A stretch of 16,533 bases of DNA from contig MFSB01000054.1 of the NCBI GenBank assembly GCA_001784735.1, positions 1 to 16,533 of the forward strand, written 5' to 3'. This document shows positions 7,347-14,117 of this stretch, piece after piece (the first letter of the stretch is position 1; the number at the start of each line of letters is the position of its first letter). A program made the position numbers and the translations under genes. The DNA comes from Candidatus Moranbacteria bacterium RIFCSPLOWO2_12_FULL_48_12 (GTDB taxonomy: Bacteria > Patescibacteriota > Minisyncoccia > Moranbacterales > UBA1568). A model generated the notes under the pieces. The model was given only the letters and a program-made list of their open reading frames with translations. It had not been told where the DNA came from and ran no database searches.

Positions 7347-8774
7347 TTACTTCCCGTTGTTCTTGCGGCGGCGGAGAAGGACTTTGGCGGTCTTGAGACA
7401 GATGAGGATATCCAGCCAGAGCGACCAATTCTCGATATAGAAAACGTCCAAATGAAATTCGTTTTCGAAAGCCAGGTCGGAACGTCCGGAAACCTGAGCC
7501 ATCCCGGTCACCCCCGGCCGGATGGTGAGCAGACGGCGATGATACTCCGAATAGCGATTGACCTCGCGCTCCTGATGCGGACGTGGTCCCACCAGGCTCA
7601 TCTCGCCTTTCAGAACATTGAAAAACTGCGGCAGTTCGTCGAGCGAATAACGTTCGATGATGGCGCCGATCCACATCTTGCGCGGATCATCTTTGATCTT
7701 GTAGAGCACATCGCCCTGGCGGACATTACGCTCTTCAATAAGCTCTTTTTCTAAAGCGACGGCATCCTTGAGCTCCGGGTTTTCTTTGGTAATACAGTAT
7801 TTCCACTGCATATAGCGGAATTTGTAGACAAAAAATTTCCTGCCATTCTCGCCGATGCGCTCATTCTTGTAGATGATCGGGCCGTCCGGATCCTCGAGCT
7901 TGATAAGGAGCGCGATCATGAGCATGAGCGGCGAAAAAAGCACGGTCAGGAAAAAACCGGCCACCAGATCGTAGATCCGTTTCATCACCCGGCCCCACCC
8001 GTCGAGCGGCGTATGCTGGAATTCGATGATCGGTTCGCCGTTCCATATTCGCATCGAAAAATGCGTGGTCTGCAGCGTCGTCGGAAAGTAACGATAGACG
8101 ATATTGTTGATCTCGCAGAAATCGAAAAGCTTCTCCTGCTCATCATCAGTCAGCGACGGATCGCCGATAATGATCTCATCGATGCCGCGGGCCGCGCGGA
8201 TATTCTTGATATGCGAGATGCTGGCGTCATCGATCTGATCCACCACGCGATAGCCGAGCTCCTTGTTTTGCGTAAGGAGTCTCCGCATTTTTTTCATCTT
8301 GTCGTTGTATCCGATGAGGAGCACGCGATGGATGCCCGTCCCCTTGTGGACGAGGAGCCATTTCTGGATACGCTGGATGATATAGCGAGCCGCCACCACA
8401 TAGGATACCGCCAGCATCCATCCGACCAGGATGACGAAGCGCGAGGAAAACCATTCGCGATTGAGAAACACAGCAATGATGAGAATAATCAGTCCGAATG
8501 TGATGGATTTCATTACGCCATAGGCTTCCTGCCAGAAACGCCGCGTGGCACGCATACTGTAGAGTCCCTCGACTGCCAGAATAAGGAGAAAAAACGGCGC
8601 CACCGTCAGAGCGAAACGGATATAGTCTTCAAACGCCAGGTTGAACACTTTGGAAACGTATGCCTGAAACTGTGGCATCCCGCGCAAAAAATAGGCGGTA
8701 GCGGCCGCCAAAAGAATCATCATGAAATCAACCGGGACTTGGATGGCGCTGAAGAATATTTCTGAACGTTTCAC
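7347..8774 (-). CDS. Polyprenyl-phosphate sugar-1-phosphate transferase (bacterial sugar transferase, WcaJ-like)
   Basis: This 475-residue enzyme probably moves a sugar-1-phosphate from a nucleotide sugar to undecaprenyl phosphate, the first step of a surface glycan. Four membrane segments lie in residues about 10-125, then a Rossmann-like region (VLLIGYN, 141-147), then the catalytic domain starting at MKRIYDL (254-260) with its re-entrant hydrophobic helix. Key motifs are KFRYM (308-312, commonly KFRSM), the Asp-Glu dyad in SLDELPQ (D369, E370), LKGEMSLVGPRP (378-389) and RPGVTG (409-414). The start is GTG at 8774: an in-frame stop lies 19-21 nt upstream, and KRSEIFFS is the usual N-terminal pattern of Patescibacteria homologues. 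The start codon lies in one arm of a 13-bp inverted repeat. The gene follows rnpB. Confidence 0.93.
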   Translation of the reverse strand: MKRSEIFFSAIQVPVDFMMILLAAATAYFLRGMPQFQAYVSKVFNLAFEDYIRFALTVAPFFLLILAVEGLYSMRATRRFWQEAYGVMKSITFGLIILIIAVFLNREWFSSRFVILVGWMLAVSYVVAARYIIQRIQKWLLVHKGTGIHRVLLIGYNDKMKKMRRLLTQNKELGYRVVDQIDDASISHIKNIRAARGIDEIIIGDPSLTDDEQEKLFDFCEINNIVYRYFPTTLQTTHFSMRIWNGEPIIEFQHTPLDGWGRVMKRIYDLVAGFFLTVLFSPLMLMIALLIKLEDPDGPIIYKNERIGENGRKFFVYKFRYMQWKYCITKENPELKDAVALEKELIEERNVRQGDVLYKIKDDPRKMWIGAIIERYSLDELPQFFNVLKGEMSLVGPRPHQEREVNRYSEYHRRLLTIRPGVTGMAQVSGRSDLAFENEFHLDVFYIENWSLWLDILICLKTAKVLLRRRKNNGK

Positions 8775-8878
8775 CCCGTTAGAATTAGTGAGTTATGACG
8801 TAAAAATTTTCAGCAGTAACTATATTCATCATAAATAATCAGAGTGAGAATGTATAGCCCCAAGAATTCTAACGGGGC
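8774..8878 (-). promoter_or_regulatory. Sugar transferase leader with start-masking inverted repeat
   Basis: CCCCGTTAGAATT (8774-8786) and its exact complement AATTCTAACGGGG (8865-8877) are 78 nt apart. In the - strand transcript the downstream arm reads AATTCTAACGGGGTG and so contains the bases before the GTG start and its first base. The upstream arm can instead form a local hairpin, GCCCC (8878-8874) with GGGGC (8861-8857), around the inner palindrome AGAATTCT. The two pairings exclude each other. A palindromic repeat element with no regulatory role is the alternative. Confidence 0.45.
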
Positions 8879-9025
8879 GAGTATCAAAAGGAATGTTTCC
8901 AATTTTTTCCCAAAACAGATTTATAAGCCGGATTCTGTTTCATCCGCCATAGCTTTACGCGACGGAGGATAAACGATCGTCATTTCTCTTGCCTTGCCGT
9001 TGCCGGCAAGATCTTTGCGGTTCTT

Positions 9026-9125
9026 CCAGCCGTAGTTTTACTGAAAATGTTTACTCTCACAAACGTAACTTTCCACATCAAATATTATAAGAGCTTCAAA
9101 ACGTACGCAGTAAAACTACAGCTGG
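9026..9125 (-). repeat. rnpB hairpin element C
   Basis: Arms CCAGCCGTAGTTTTACTG (9026-9043) and CAGTAAAACTACAGCTGG (9108-9125) form an 18-bp stem with a 64-nt loop. The only deviation (9031 C opposite 9120 A) becomes a G-U pair in the - strand RNA. It lies between the GCAAGGTCG segment and the P18 hairpin, where P16/P17 occur in other bacteria. Confidence 0.85.
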
Positions 9126-9260
9126 ACACGACCTTGCACTCAAGTAAGGGTTTAGCCGTTTCACCCACGAAAAGAGCTTGCGCTCCTCGTGGCTACGCTC
9201 CTTATTGCTAAGGAACGCCTATGCTTCTTTCGTCGCATAGCGTCTCTGCTCGCACCTCAT

Positions 9261-9318
9261 CCAGCCGTAGTTTTGAAAAAGGTACCTTGTACCATACCCG
9301 TTACAAAACTACGGCTGG
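9261..9318 (-). repeat. rnpB hairpin element B
   Basis: Arms CCAGCCGTAGTTTTG (9261-9275) and CAAAACTACGGCTGG (9304-9318) form a perfect 15-bp stem; the 28-nt loop contains a nested GGTAC/GTACC hairpin (9281-9285 with 9289-9293). By position it replaces or extends a P9/P10-region helix. Confidence 0.85.
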
Positions 9319-9344
9319 AGACGGGAGTTACCCGCTACCTGGCT

Positions 9345-9397
9345 CCCAGCCGTAGTTTTGATAATCGACTTTTTCAACCTTCAAAACTACGGCTGGG
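9345..9397 (-). repeat. rnpB hairpin element A
   Basis: Arms CCCAGCCGTAGTTTTGA (9345-9361) and TCAAAACTACGGCTGGG (9381-9397) form a perfect 17-bp stem with a 19-nt loop. It directly follows the conserved AGTCCGGACACTCC segment, near the place of the P5.1 or P6/P7 helices of other bacteria. Confidence 0.85.
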
Positions 9398-9478
9398 GAG
9401 TGTCCGGACTTTCCTCTCACTGCACAAGTGCAGAAAGCGACAATCCAATCTGTTTTGGGAAAAAACGAGAAACGTCTA

Positions 9479-9507
9479 ATTATAGCATATTCCAACGCAT
9501 AAATCAA
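9479..9507 (-). promoter_or_regulatory. Strong promoter of rnpB
   Basis: The - strand has TTGATT (9507-9502), a 17-nt spacer and TATAAT (9484-9479) preceded by TGC, giving also an extended -10. The predicted start of transcription, near 9472, is about 7 nt before the P1 helix of rnpB. The promoter lies in the 55-nt gap after the pheT stop codon. Confidence 0.75.
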
Positions 9508-9520
9508 GCCACAGATGGTA

Positions 9521-11953
9521 TCAATCCCTCAACCGAGCCTCAAATCGCTCTTTAGCGAGAGCTACTATCCTGTCAAAGGTAATATCCATTTCCTCGCTGG
9601 AAAGCGTGCGATCGTCCGCTCCGAAGGAAAGGTGAAAGGCCAGGCTTTTTTCTCCATCCTGCTCGTACACATCAAAAAGTTCGTAGTGTTTGAGAAGCGG
9701 CTTTCCAGCTTCACGCAATAACCGTTCGACTTCGCTCACGGTCACTTTTCCAGGAAAAGTGAGAGAAATATCGCGAATAGCATACGGGAATTTCTGAAGC
9801 GGTGTGAAAATAATTTCTTTCTTTTGAAGTTTTTTCAGTTCTTCGGCAACAAATCCGGCGACAGCAGCGCGTGGTGGAAGATCGAAGGCTTTGAGAGTCC
9901 TCGGATGGAGCTCACCTATCACGCCAAAAGGTTGTCCGTCATAGGCGAAAATGGCGCTCCGCGTCGGATGAAGCATCGCCAAGACCGGAATATCCGAAAA
10001 CTTTTCCGGCAATTCCCAAGAAATTTTTCCCTGATCGATATGCAGCGCTTCGAACAACGCCATTACTCGTCCTTTCATGGCATAGAATGGTTCATCTGTC
10101 CTCGCCGAGACTTTGCCCGCCTTTGGCGAGGCCTCGTCTTTGTCGTTCTTTTTCGGAAGCACGGTCATAAGTCCGAGGGATTTGAACTCAATCGGTACAT
10201 CCGCCTTGCCCTTCACAAAGACGCTCCCCCACTCGAAAAAATCAAAAGCACTGAATGAGCGGAGGTTTTCCTTGGCTTTCTGGAGCATGAGAGGAAAGAG
10301 TGTCATGCGCAGAAATTTCTGATCGGGACTGAGAGGATTGGCCAGCTCCAGATGATGTTCCAAGGGAAGAAGCGCACCACGTATTTCTTTCTCCCCGTAA
10401 AACGAATACGTCATCACCTCATCAAAACCGGCATGGGCGAGATATTCTTTGGTGCACCGCTCAAAAATTTTTTCCGGATTCGGAACCGCCGGCATAAGCG
10501 GCAAGACTGGAGCGACCGAAACAATTTTTTCATACCCGTACATCCGCCCGATCTCTTCGATCAAGTCCCATTCGTCACGGAGATCCGGACGCCGCGTCGG
10601 TACGATCACTTCCAGCGTTTTCTTATCAGCAATCTTCCTTACCGCCAATCCCAAGAGCGTCAGATACTTTGCCGCTTCCACAAAAGGGATTTTTCTTCCC
10701 AAAACATTTTCCACGCGAGAGAGCGTCAGTTTAATTTTCGTCTCTTTGGCCGCCTGCGGATACACATCGCGCATACCGATAAATGTTCCTCCTGTGAGAG
10801 ATGTGATGAGCGCTACAGCATCCCGCGCCGCTTCACTCGGCAGATTCGGATCAAGACCGCGCTCGAAACGATAACTGGCATCAGTGGGAAGATTGTAGCG
10901 CGTTTTCGTCCGCCGGATCGTCGCCCCTTCGAATGTGGCGATTTCCAAAAAGATATTTTTTGTCTCTTTCGTCACAGCCGAAACGACTCCTCCCATCACT
11001 CCGGCCAGCGCCAGCGCCTCCTTGTCATCAGCTATGACCACATCTTCCGAAGAAAGGGTCTTCAATTCTCCTGTGAGAAGTATCAATTGTTCACCTTTCT
11101 TCGCGAGGCGGATCGTCACCGTACCGGTAATTTTGTCCGCATCGAACGCATGCATCGGCTGACCGGTAAGGAGCATCAGATAATTGGTTATATCAACAAT
11201 ATTATTGATGGGACGAAGTCCCGAAAGCACCAGTTTCGTTTTCAACCACAACGGTGATTGAGAGAGAGCAATATTTTCAAATGCAACGCCTACATAGCGC
11301 AAACAATCTCGTTTATCATCAATCATTATGTGCGGAGCATGATTGGTACCAGAGACCTTGATCGGTTTCGTTTGCTTGAGGAGAAACGATGCCGAAAGGC
11401 CGTCCAGAGCCGCGATTTCGCGGGCTAGTCCCTGATACGAGAGCGCATCTGATCCGCGATCCGGCAGGATCTTCACGTCCAGGATGCTGTCTTCCAGTCC
11501 GAAATATTTTGCGAAAGAAACACCCATCGGTGTATCATCTGGTAGAACAAGAATGCCATCCTGATCATCGCCAAGATCCAATTCCTTCGCCGAACAGATC
11601 ATGCCGCGCGATTCTACGCCGCGGATTTCTACGACTTTGATCTCAACACCATTGGGAAGTTTTATTCCTGGCAACGCTATTACCACTTTCTGCCCGACAG
11701 CCACATTGGGTGCGCCGCACACGATCTGACGAATATCGTTTTTTTTGACTGCCACTTCCGCTACGCGTAGTTTGTCCGCATTGGGATGTTTTTCAAGTTT
11801 CAGCACCTTGCCAACGACAATGCCATCAAGCCCGTGCACATACTTTTCCACACTCTCCACCTCGAACGCGTGCGTCATCAAAAGTTCCGCCAGCTGTTCT
11901 GGGGATTTCTTGGTCCCGGATAATTCTTTCAACCAATTGTAACTGTATTTCAT
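9521..11953 (-). CDS. pheT: Phenylalanine-tRNA ligase beta subunit
   Basis: The 810-residue protein is the beta subunit of the alpha2-beta2 enzyme that charges tRNA-Phe. Domains in order are the EMAP-like tRNA-binding domain (about 40-150; VVGKVLKLEKHPNADKLRVA), the B3/B4 editing domain (about 210-365), B5 (about 400-470), the catalytic-like core (about 485-690) and the anticodon-binding FDX-ACB domain (718-810; FPYAIRDISL to the end). Length is normal. A charged loop before FYAMKG is encoded by a palindrome (10100-10131) of the kind seen in the repeat at 804-883. The stop is TGA. pheS lies upstream but 317 nt away, not overlapping as in many bacteria. No clear Shine-Dalgarno site precedes the ATG. 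Confidence 0.97.
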   Translation of the reverse strand: MKYSYNWLKELSGTKKSPEQLAELLMTHAFEVESVEKYVHGLDGIVVGKVLKLEKHPNADKLRVAEVAVKKNDIRQIVCGAPNVAVGQKVVIALPGIKLPNGVEIKVVEIRGVESRGMICSAKELDLGDDQDGILVLPDDTPMGVSFAKYFGLEDSILDVKILPDRGSDALSYQGLAREIAALDGLSASFLLKQTKPIKVSGTNHAPHIMIDDKRDCLRYVGVAFENIALSQSPLWLKTKLVLSGLRPINNIVDITNYLMLLTGQPMHAFDADKITGTVTIRLAKKGEQLILLTGELKTLSSEDVVIADDKEALALAGVMGGVVSAVTKETKNIFLEIATFEGATIRRTKTRYNLPTDASYRFERGLDPNLPSEAARDAVALITSLTGGTFIGMRDVYPQAAKETKIKLTLSRVENVLGRKIPFVEAAKYLTLLGLAVRKIADKKTLEVIVPTRRPDLRDEWDLIEEIGRMYGYEKIVSVAPVLPLMPAVPNPEKIFERCTKEYLAHAGFDEVMTYSFYGEKEIRGALLPLEHHLELANPLSPDQKFLRMTLFPLMLQKAKENLRSFSAFDFFEWGSVFVKGKADVPIEFKSLGLMTVLPKKNDKDEASPKAGKVSARTDEPFYAMKGRVMALFEALHIDQGKISWELPEKFSDIPVLAMLHPTRSAIFAYDGQPFGVIGELHPRTLKAFDLPPRAAVAGFVAEELKKLQKKEIIFTPLQKFPYAIRDISLTFPGKVTVSEVERLLREAGKPLLKHYELFDVYEQDGEKSLAFHLSFGADDRTLSSEEMDITFDRIVALAKERFEARLRD
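10100..10131. repeat. Repeat-like palindrome inside pheT
   Basis: CCTCGCC (10100-10106) and GGCGAGG (10125-10131) form the same 7-bp stem as in the intergenic repeat at 838-862, and the next bases (GAGACT versus GAGTCT) agree too. It encodes part of a Lys/Ala/Ser-rich loop of PheT. Confidence 0.5.
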
Positions 11954-12055
11954 TGGGTCACTAATTACGCAAATTACCCACTAATGATCACAAATAATTT
12001 TATCTTACTATCCTTTCTGGATGAGGTGATTTAAATTAATCTCTCTTTTGTCTCT

Positions 12056-12061
12056 ATTATA
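12056..12061 (-). promoter_or_regulatory. Possible -10 box of a pheT promoter
   Basis: The - strand reads TATAAT about 100 nt upstream of the pheT ATG. The region 17 nt further upstream (AAAGTT) is a poor -35 box, so the call is tentative. Confidence 0.3.
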
Positions 12062-12091
12062 AGCCTTTATATCACGAAAACTTTAGCCGCT

Positions 12092-12170
12092 TGTCATTCC
12101 CGCGCAGGCGGGAATCCAGCTTAATGCTTATGGCTCATCTACTGGATTCCGGGTCAAGCCCGGAATGACA
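12092..12170. repeat. Dispersed palindromic repeat of the TGTCATTCC...GGAATGACA type
   Basis: The ends TGTCATTCC (12092-12100) and GGAATGACA (12162-12170) are perfect complements, as are the inner ends GGAATCCAG (12111-12119) and CTGGATTCC (12142-12150). Each half is itself a hairpin: ATTCCCGC/GCGGGAAT with GCAG between, and ATTCCGGG/CCCGGAAT with TCAAG between. Elements of exactly this form are widespread between genes in many bacteria. Confidence 0.85.
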
Positions 12171-12270
12171 GAACAGGATTAATGTTAAATGAGTTCGATA
12201 TAATAACTCAGTGTCTTGTTTTTGAGTTGTATTCGTGTCCATTGGTGGAGTATTGGTGTTTATTTGTATT

Positions 12271-13350
12271 TTAAAACTGGCGGATAAACCGCAAATCGCC
12301 GCTCATCAAAAGGCGGATATCGCTGATCTTGTATTTCATCATCGCCAGGCGCGTCATACCGAATCCCCAAGCGAAACCCTGATACTTCCCGCGCGGATAA
12401 CCCGCCGCCTCGAAAACTCTCTGATTCACCATGCCGGCCCCGCCGAGCTCGATCCAGCCGGATTGCTTGCACGTCGGACAGCCCTTCCCGTCACAAATGG
12501 AACAGCTGATATCGAATTCAAACGATGGTTCCGTAAACGGAAAAAAGCCCGGCCGCAAACGGACATTCACTTGCTTGCCGAAAAATTGCTCAAAAAAAGT
12601 TTCTGCAACATATTTGAATGTTGCCACACTGACTTCATCCGCTACACCCACCATCAAACATTCGAATTGATGGAATGTATGCTCATGTGTCGCATCAGTT
12701 GCCTCATTACGGAAAGTCCGTCCAGGTATGATTATACGAAAAGGCGGCGTATGTGTTTCCATGTAGCGTACCTGCACATTGGACGTATGGGTACGAGGCA
12801 AATATTTTTCTTTGCTTTTTTTATTTTCCTCAAACCCGCCTTCTCCGCCAGCTGGCGGATTCAGCGAGGCAAGCCAAAACGTATCCTGCATATCCCGAGC
12901 GGGATGATCTTTGGGAAAATTGAGGGCATCAAAATTATAATGTTCATTTTCCACTTCCGGACCATCCGCCACGGCGAACCCGAGCGACGTAAAAATATCC
13001 TGGATCTCATTCTCGACAATAGTGATCGGGTGCGTATGGCCGACTGGCGCAGGCACGCCAGGCGCTGTCACATCGATGCGTTCTTTTTCGAAGTCGCTGC
13101 TTTTTTCAAGCAGTGTCCCCTGGGCTTTCTCGAAAGCTGTAAAAAGAGCTTGTTTGGCGGCATTGCCGAGCGGCCCTACGACGCGTTTTTCTTCCGGAGT
13201 CAGATCCTTCAGACCTTTCAGAATATCATTCAATTCGCTCTTCCGACCAAGATACTTCACTTCCCACACTTCTAATTCTGCCGTCGTTTTGACGGCTTGC
13301 AAGGCTTTTTCTCCCTCTTCTTTGATCTGAGTAATACGTTCTTGCAACAT
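12271..13350 (-). CDS. pheS: Phenylalanine-tRNA ligase alpha subunit
   Basis: The 359-residue protein is the catalytic subunit of PheRS. A coiled-coil arm (about 1-85) is followed by the class II catalytic core: VGHTHPIT (103-110), motif 2 region with PGRTFRNEATDATHEHTFHQFE (key residues R211, E216, H222-H224) and motif 3 GFGMTRLAMMKY (329-340), ending RFIRQF as usual. C283-x2-C286-x4-C291-x2-C294 looks like a small zinc site, known in many bacterial PheS proteins. Between DTFWLA and LPRTHTS there are about 19 more residues than in E. coli PheS, Gly/Pro- then Lys/Glu-rich, partly encoded by a palindrome. The ATG at 13350 is preferred because the longer frame from GTG at 13386 would begin inside the inserted element at 13379-13521. 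Confidence 0.96.
   Translation of the reverse strand: MLQERITQIKEEGEKALQAVKTTAELEVWEVKYLGRKSELNDILKGLKDLTPEEKRVVGPLGNAAKQALFTAFEKAQGTLLEKSSDFEKERIDVTAPGVPAPVGHTHPITIVENEIQDIFTSLGFAVADGPEVENEHYNFDALNFPKDHPARDMQDTFWLASLNPPAGGEGGFEENKKSKEKYLPRTHTSNVQVRYMETHTPPFRIIIPGRTFRNEATDATHEHTFHQFECLMVGVADEVSVATFKYVAETFFEQFFGKQVNVRLRPGFFPFTEPSFEFDISCSICDGKGCPTCKQSGWIELGGAGMVNQRVFEAAGYPRGKYQGFAWGFGMTRLAMMKYKISDIRLLMSGDLRFIRQF
12845..12858. repeat. Perfect 14-bp palindrome in the PheS insertion
   Basis: CCGCCAGCTGGCGG encodes the Pro-Pro-Ala-Gly-Gly part of the extra loop in PheS (residues about 165-169). Its flanks (GAATCCGCC on the - strand, then GAGAAGGCGGG) look like dispersed palindromic repeats of such genomes. 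Confidence 0.45.
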
Positions 13351-13378
13351 AGTCAAACAATTTTCAGTAATGGCTTTA

Positions 13379-13521
13379 CCCAGCACCTATTTTGCCATTA
13401 TTTTAGGTGCGCCGCGCGGGCGAATAGCCCGATCCTATTCGGATCAGCGTCGCCATTTCAAAGAAATATAAAGTGAAAGCAAACGTAAGTCGTTATTTAT
13501 ACTGGCAAAATAGGTGCTGGG
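13379..13521. mobile_element. MITE-like element with 19-bp terminal inverted repeats and TTTA duplication
   Basis: CCCAGCACCTATTTTGCCA (13379-13397) and its exact complement (13503-13521) bound a 143-bp element with no coding capacity. Both sides carry TTTA (13375-13378 and 13522-13525), which looks like a 4-bp target duplication. Inside are two abutting hairpins, GGGC-GAATA-GCCC (13418-13430) and GATCC-TATTC-GGATC (13431-13445), whose loops are exactly complementary. The element fills most of the gap between tsaC and pheS. A structured pheS leader RNA is the alternative reading. Confidence 0.65.
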
Positions 13522-13549
13522 TTTATTGTACCGAAAATAACATCTGCAG

Positions 13550-14116
13550 TCAAAGTATTATTTCACCTTGACGGAGCACTTTCCAAACGCCGTCATGCAA
13601 ACGCGCCACGGTCGAGGGAAGACTCTCCCGATGACCACCATCTACATATAGAGCCACTTGATCACCAAAAGAGTTTTTGGCCTCCGCTGTAGTGTGAGCA
13701 GGCGGCTGACCTTCCAGATTGGCACTGGGAGCCGAGAGCGGTCCGGTGTTATGTAACAGATTACGTAACCCTTCATCATCCGGCACGCGGAACGCTAGTG
13801 TCTTCGTCCCACCTCTGTGGAGATGTACCCACTCATCTCCCAGACAATCAAAAACCACACTAACCTTTCCCGGCCAGACTTTATGCAAAGTCTTTTCATC
13901 AGCCTCACTCAAAACAATACCGAATTCCTTGAGTCCAGAAATATCCGCAATAAGGATAATACACGGCTTGGCCGCATCACGCCCCCGGAGATGATAGAGT
14001 TTTTCCACTGCTTCCTTATCGCGCGCGCTGCACACGATACCATACAATGTGTCTGTCGGAATGACAGCCAGTTTTCCTAATTGCAAAGAAGAAATAACAT
14101 CATCGGAAAAAAGCAT
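13550..14116 (-). CDS. tsaC: Threonylcarbamoyl-AMP synthase (TsaC/Sua5/YrdC family)
   Basis: The 188-residue enzyme makes threonylcarbamoyl-AMP from threonine, bicarbonate and ATP, the first step of the t6A37 modification of ANN-decoding tRNAs. It shows the family motifs PTDTLYGI (20-27), HLRGRDAAKP (42-51, the basic K/R cluster that binds ATP) and SAPSAN (128-133). The length is that of the short TsaC form without the extra Sua5 domain. Its ATG follows the TAG of tyrS after a single base (TAGTATG), so the two are translationally coupled. The other t6A genes (tsaB, tsaD, tsaE) are not in the window. Confidence 0.95.
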   Translation of the reverse strand: MLFSDDVISSLQLGKLAVIPTDTLYGIVCSARDKEAVEKLYHLRGRDAAKPCIILIADISGLKEFGIVLSEADEKTLHKVWPGKVSVVFDCLGDEWVHLHRGGTKTLAFRVPDDEGLRNLLHNTGPLSAPSANLEGQPPAHTTAEAKNSFGDQVALYVDGGHRESLPSTVARLHDGVWKVLRQGEIIL

Positions 14117-14117
14117 A

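Larger units (their letters stand above)
8903..9465 (-). ncRNA. rnpB: RNase P RNA with three inserted hairpins
   Basis: This is the catalytic RNA of RNase P, which trims the 5' ends of tRNA precursors. The universal 5' core GAGAGGAAAGTCCGGACA (9418-9401) and the 3' core AACAGAATCCGGCTTATAA (8939-8921) are both present, and they form helix P4 (AAGUCCGGA with UCCGGCUU, bulged U kept). The ends pair as a 19-bp P1 helix (8903-8921 with 9447-9465). Also visible are a P3-like hairpin with CUUG loop (9420-9433), CAGAGACGC, GGGTGAAACGGCTAAACCC and GCAAGGTCG, and a P18 hairpin CTTGCCG-GCAA-CGGCAAG (9010-8993). Length is about 560 nt, but about 211 nt are three hairpins sharing one end sequence (see repeats); without these the RNA would be about 350 nt, a normal size. 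The true transcript starts near 9472. It lies directly after pheT. Confidence 0.93.
11954..12270. other. Gap of 317 nt between pheS and pheT
   Basis: No coding frame is convincing here. The gap holds a dispersed-type palindrome (12092-12170), a candidate -10 box for pheT (12056-12061) and a weak hairpin TGAGTT/AACTCA (12190-12195 with 12205-12210), which is followed on the - strand by TTTAACATTAAT and might act as a poor terminator for pheS. The rest is AT-rich with no signal I can name. Confidence 0.6.

Noticed and set aside
8013..8765. A 250-codon open frame on the + strand
   Set aside because: It is antisense to the sugar transferase gene and has a His/Asp-rich composition without a domain.
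9026..9397. Recurring CCAGCCGTAGTTTT sequences as a CRISPR-like array
   Set aside because: The copies occur as inverted pairs forming stems, at irregular distances, and inside a recognisable RNase P RNA; there are no uniform spacers or cas genes.
10352..11257. A 301-codon open frame on the + strand
   Set aside because: It lies wholly antisense to pheT, shows no family resemblance and is rich in His, Arg and Phe as expected of a shadow frame.
12235..13275. A 346-codon open frame on the + strand
   Set aside because: It is antisense to pheS, whose class II motifs are unmistakable; the + frame has no recognisable domain.
13351..13386. N-terminal extension of PheS from a GTG start
   Set aside because: The GTG lies inside the terminal inverted repeat of the inserted element, and the extra residues have no family match.
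13379..13521. T-box riboswitch in front of pheS
   Set aside because: The conserved T-box antiterminator sequence is not present, and no terminator follows; the perfect ends with TTTA on both sides fit an inserted element better.
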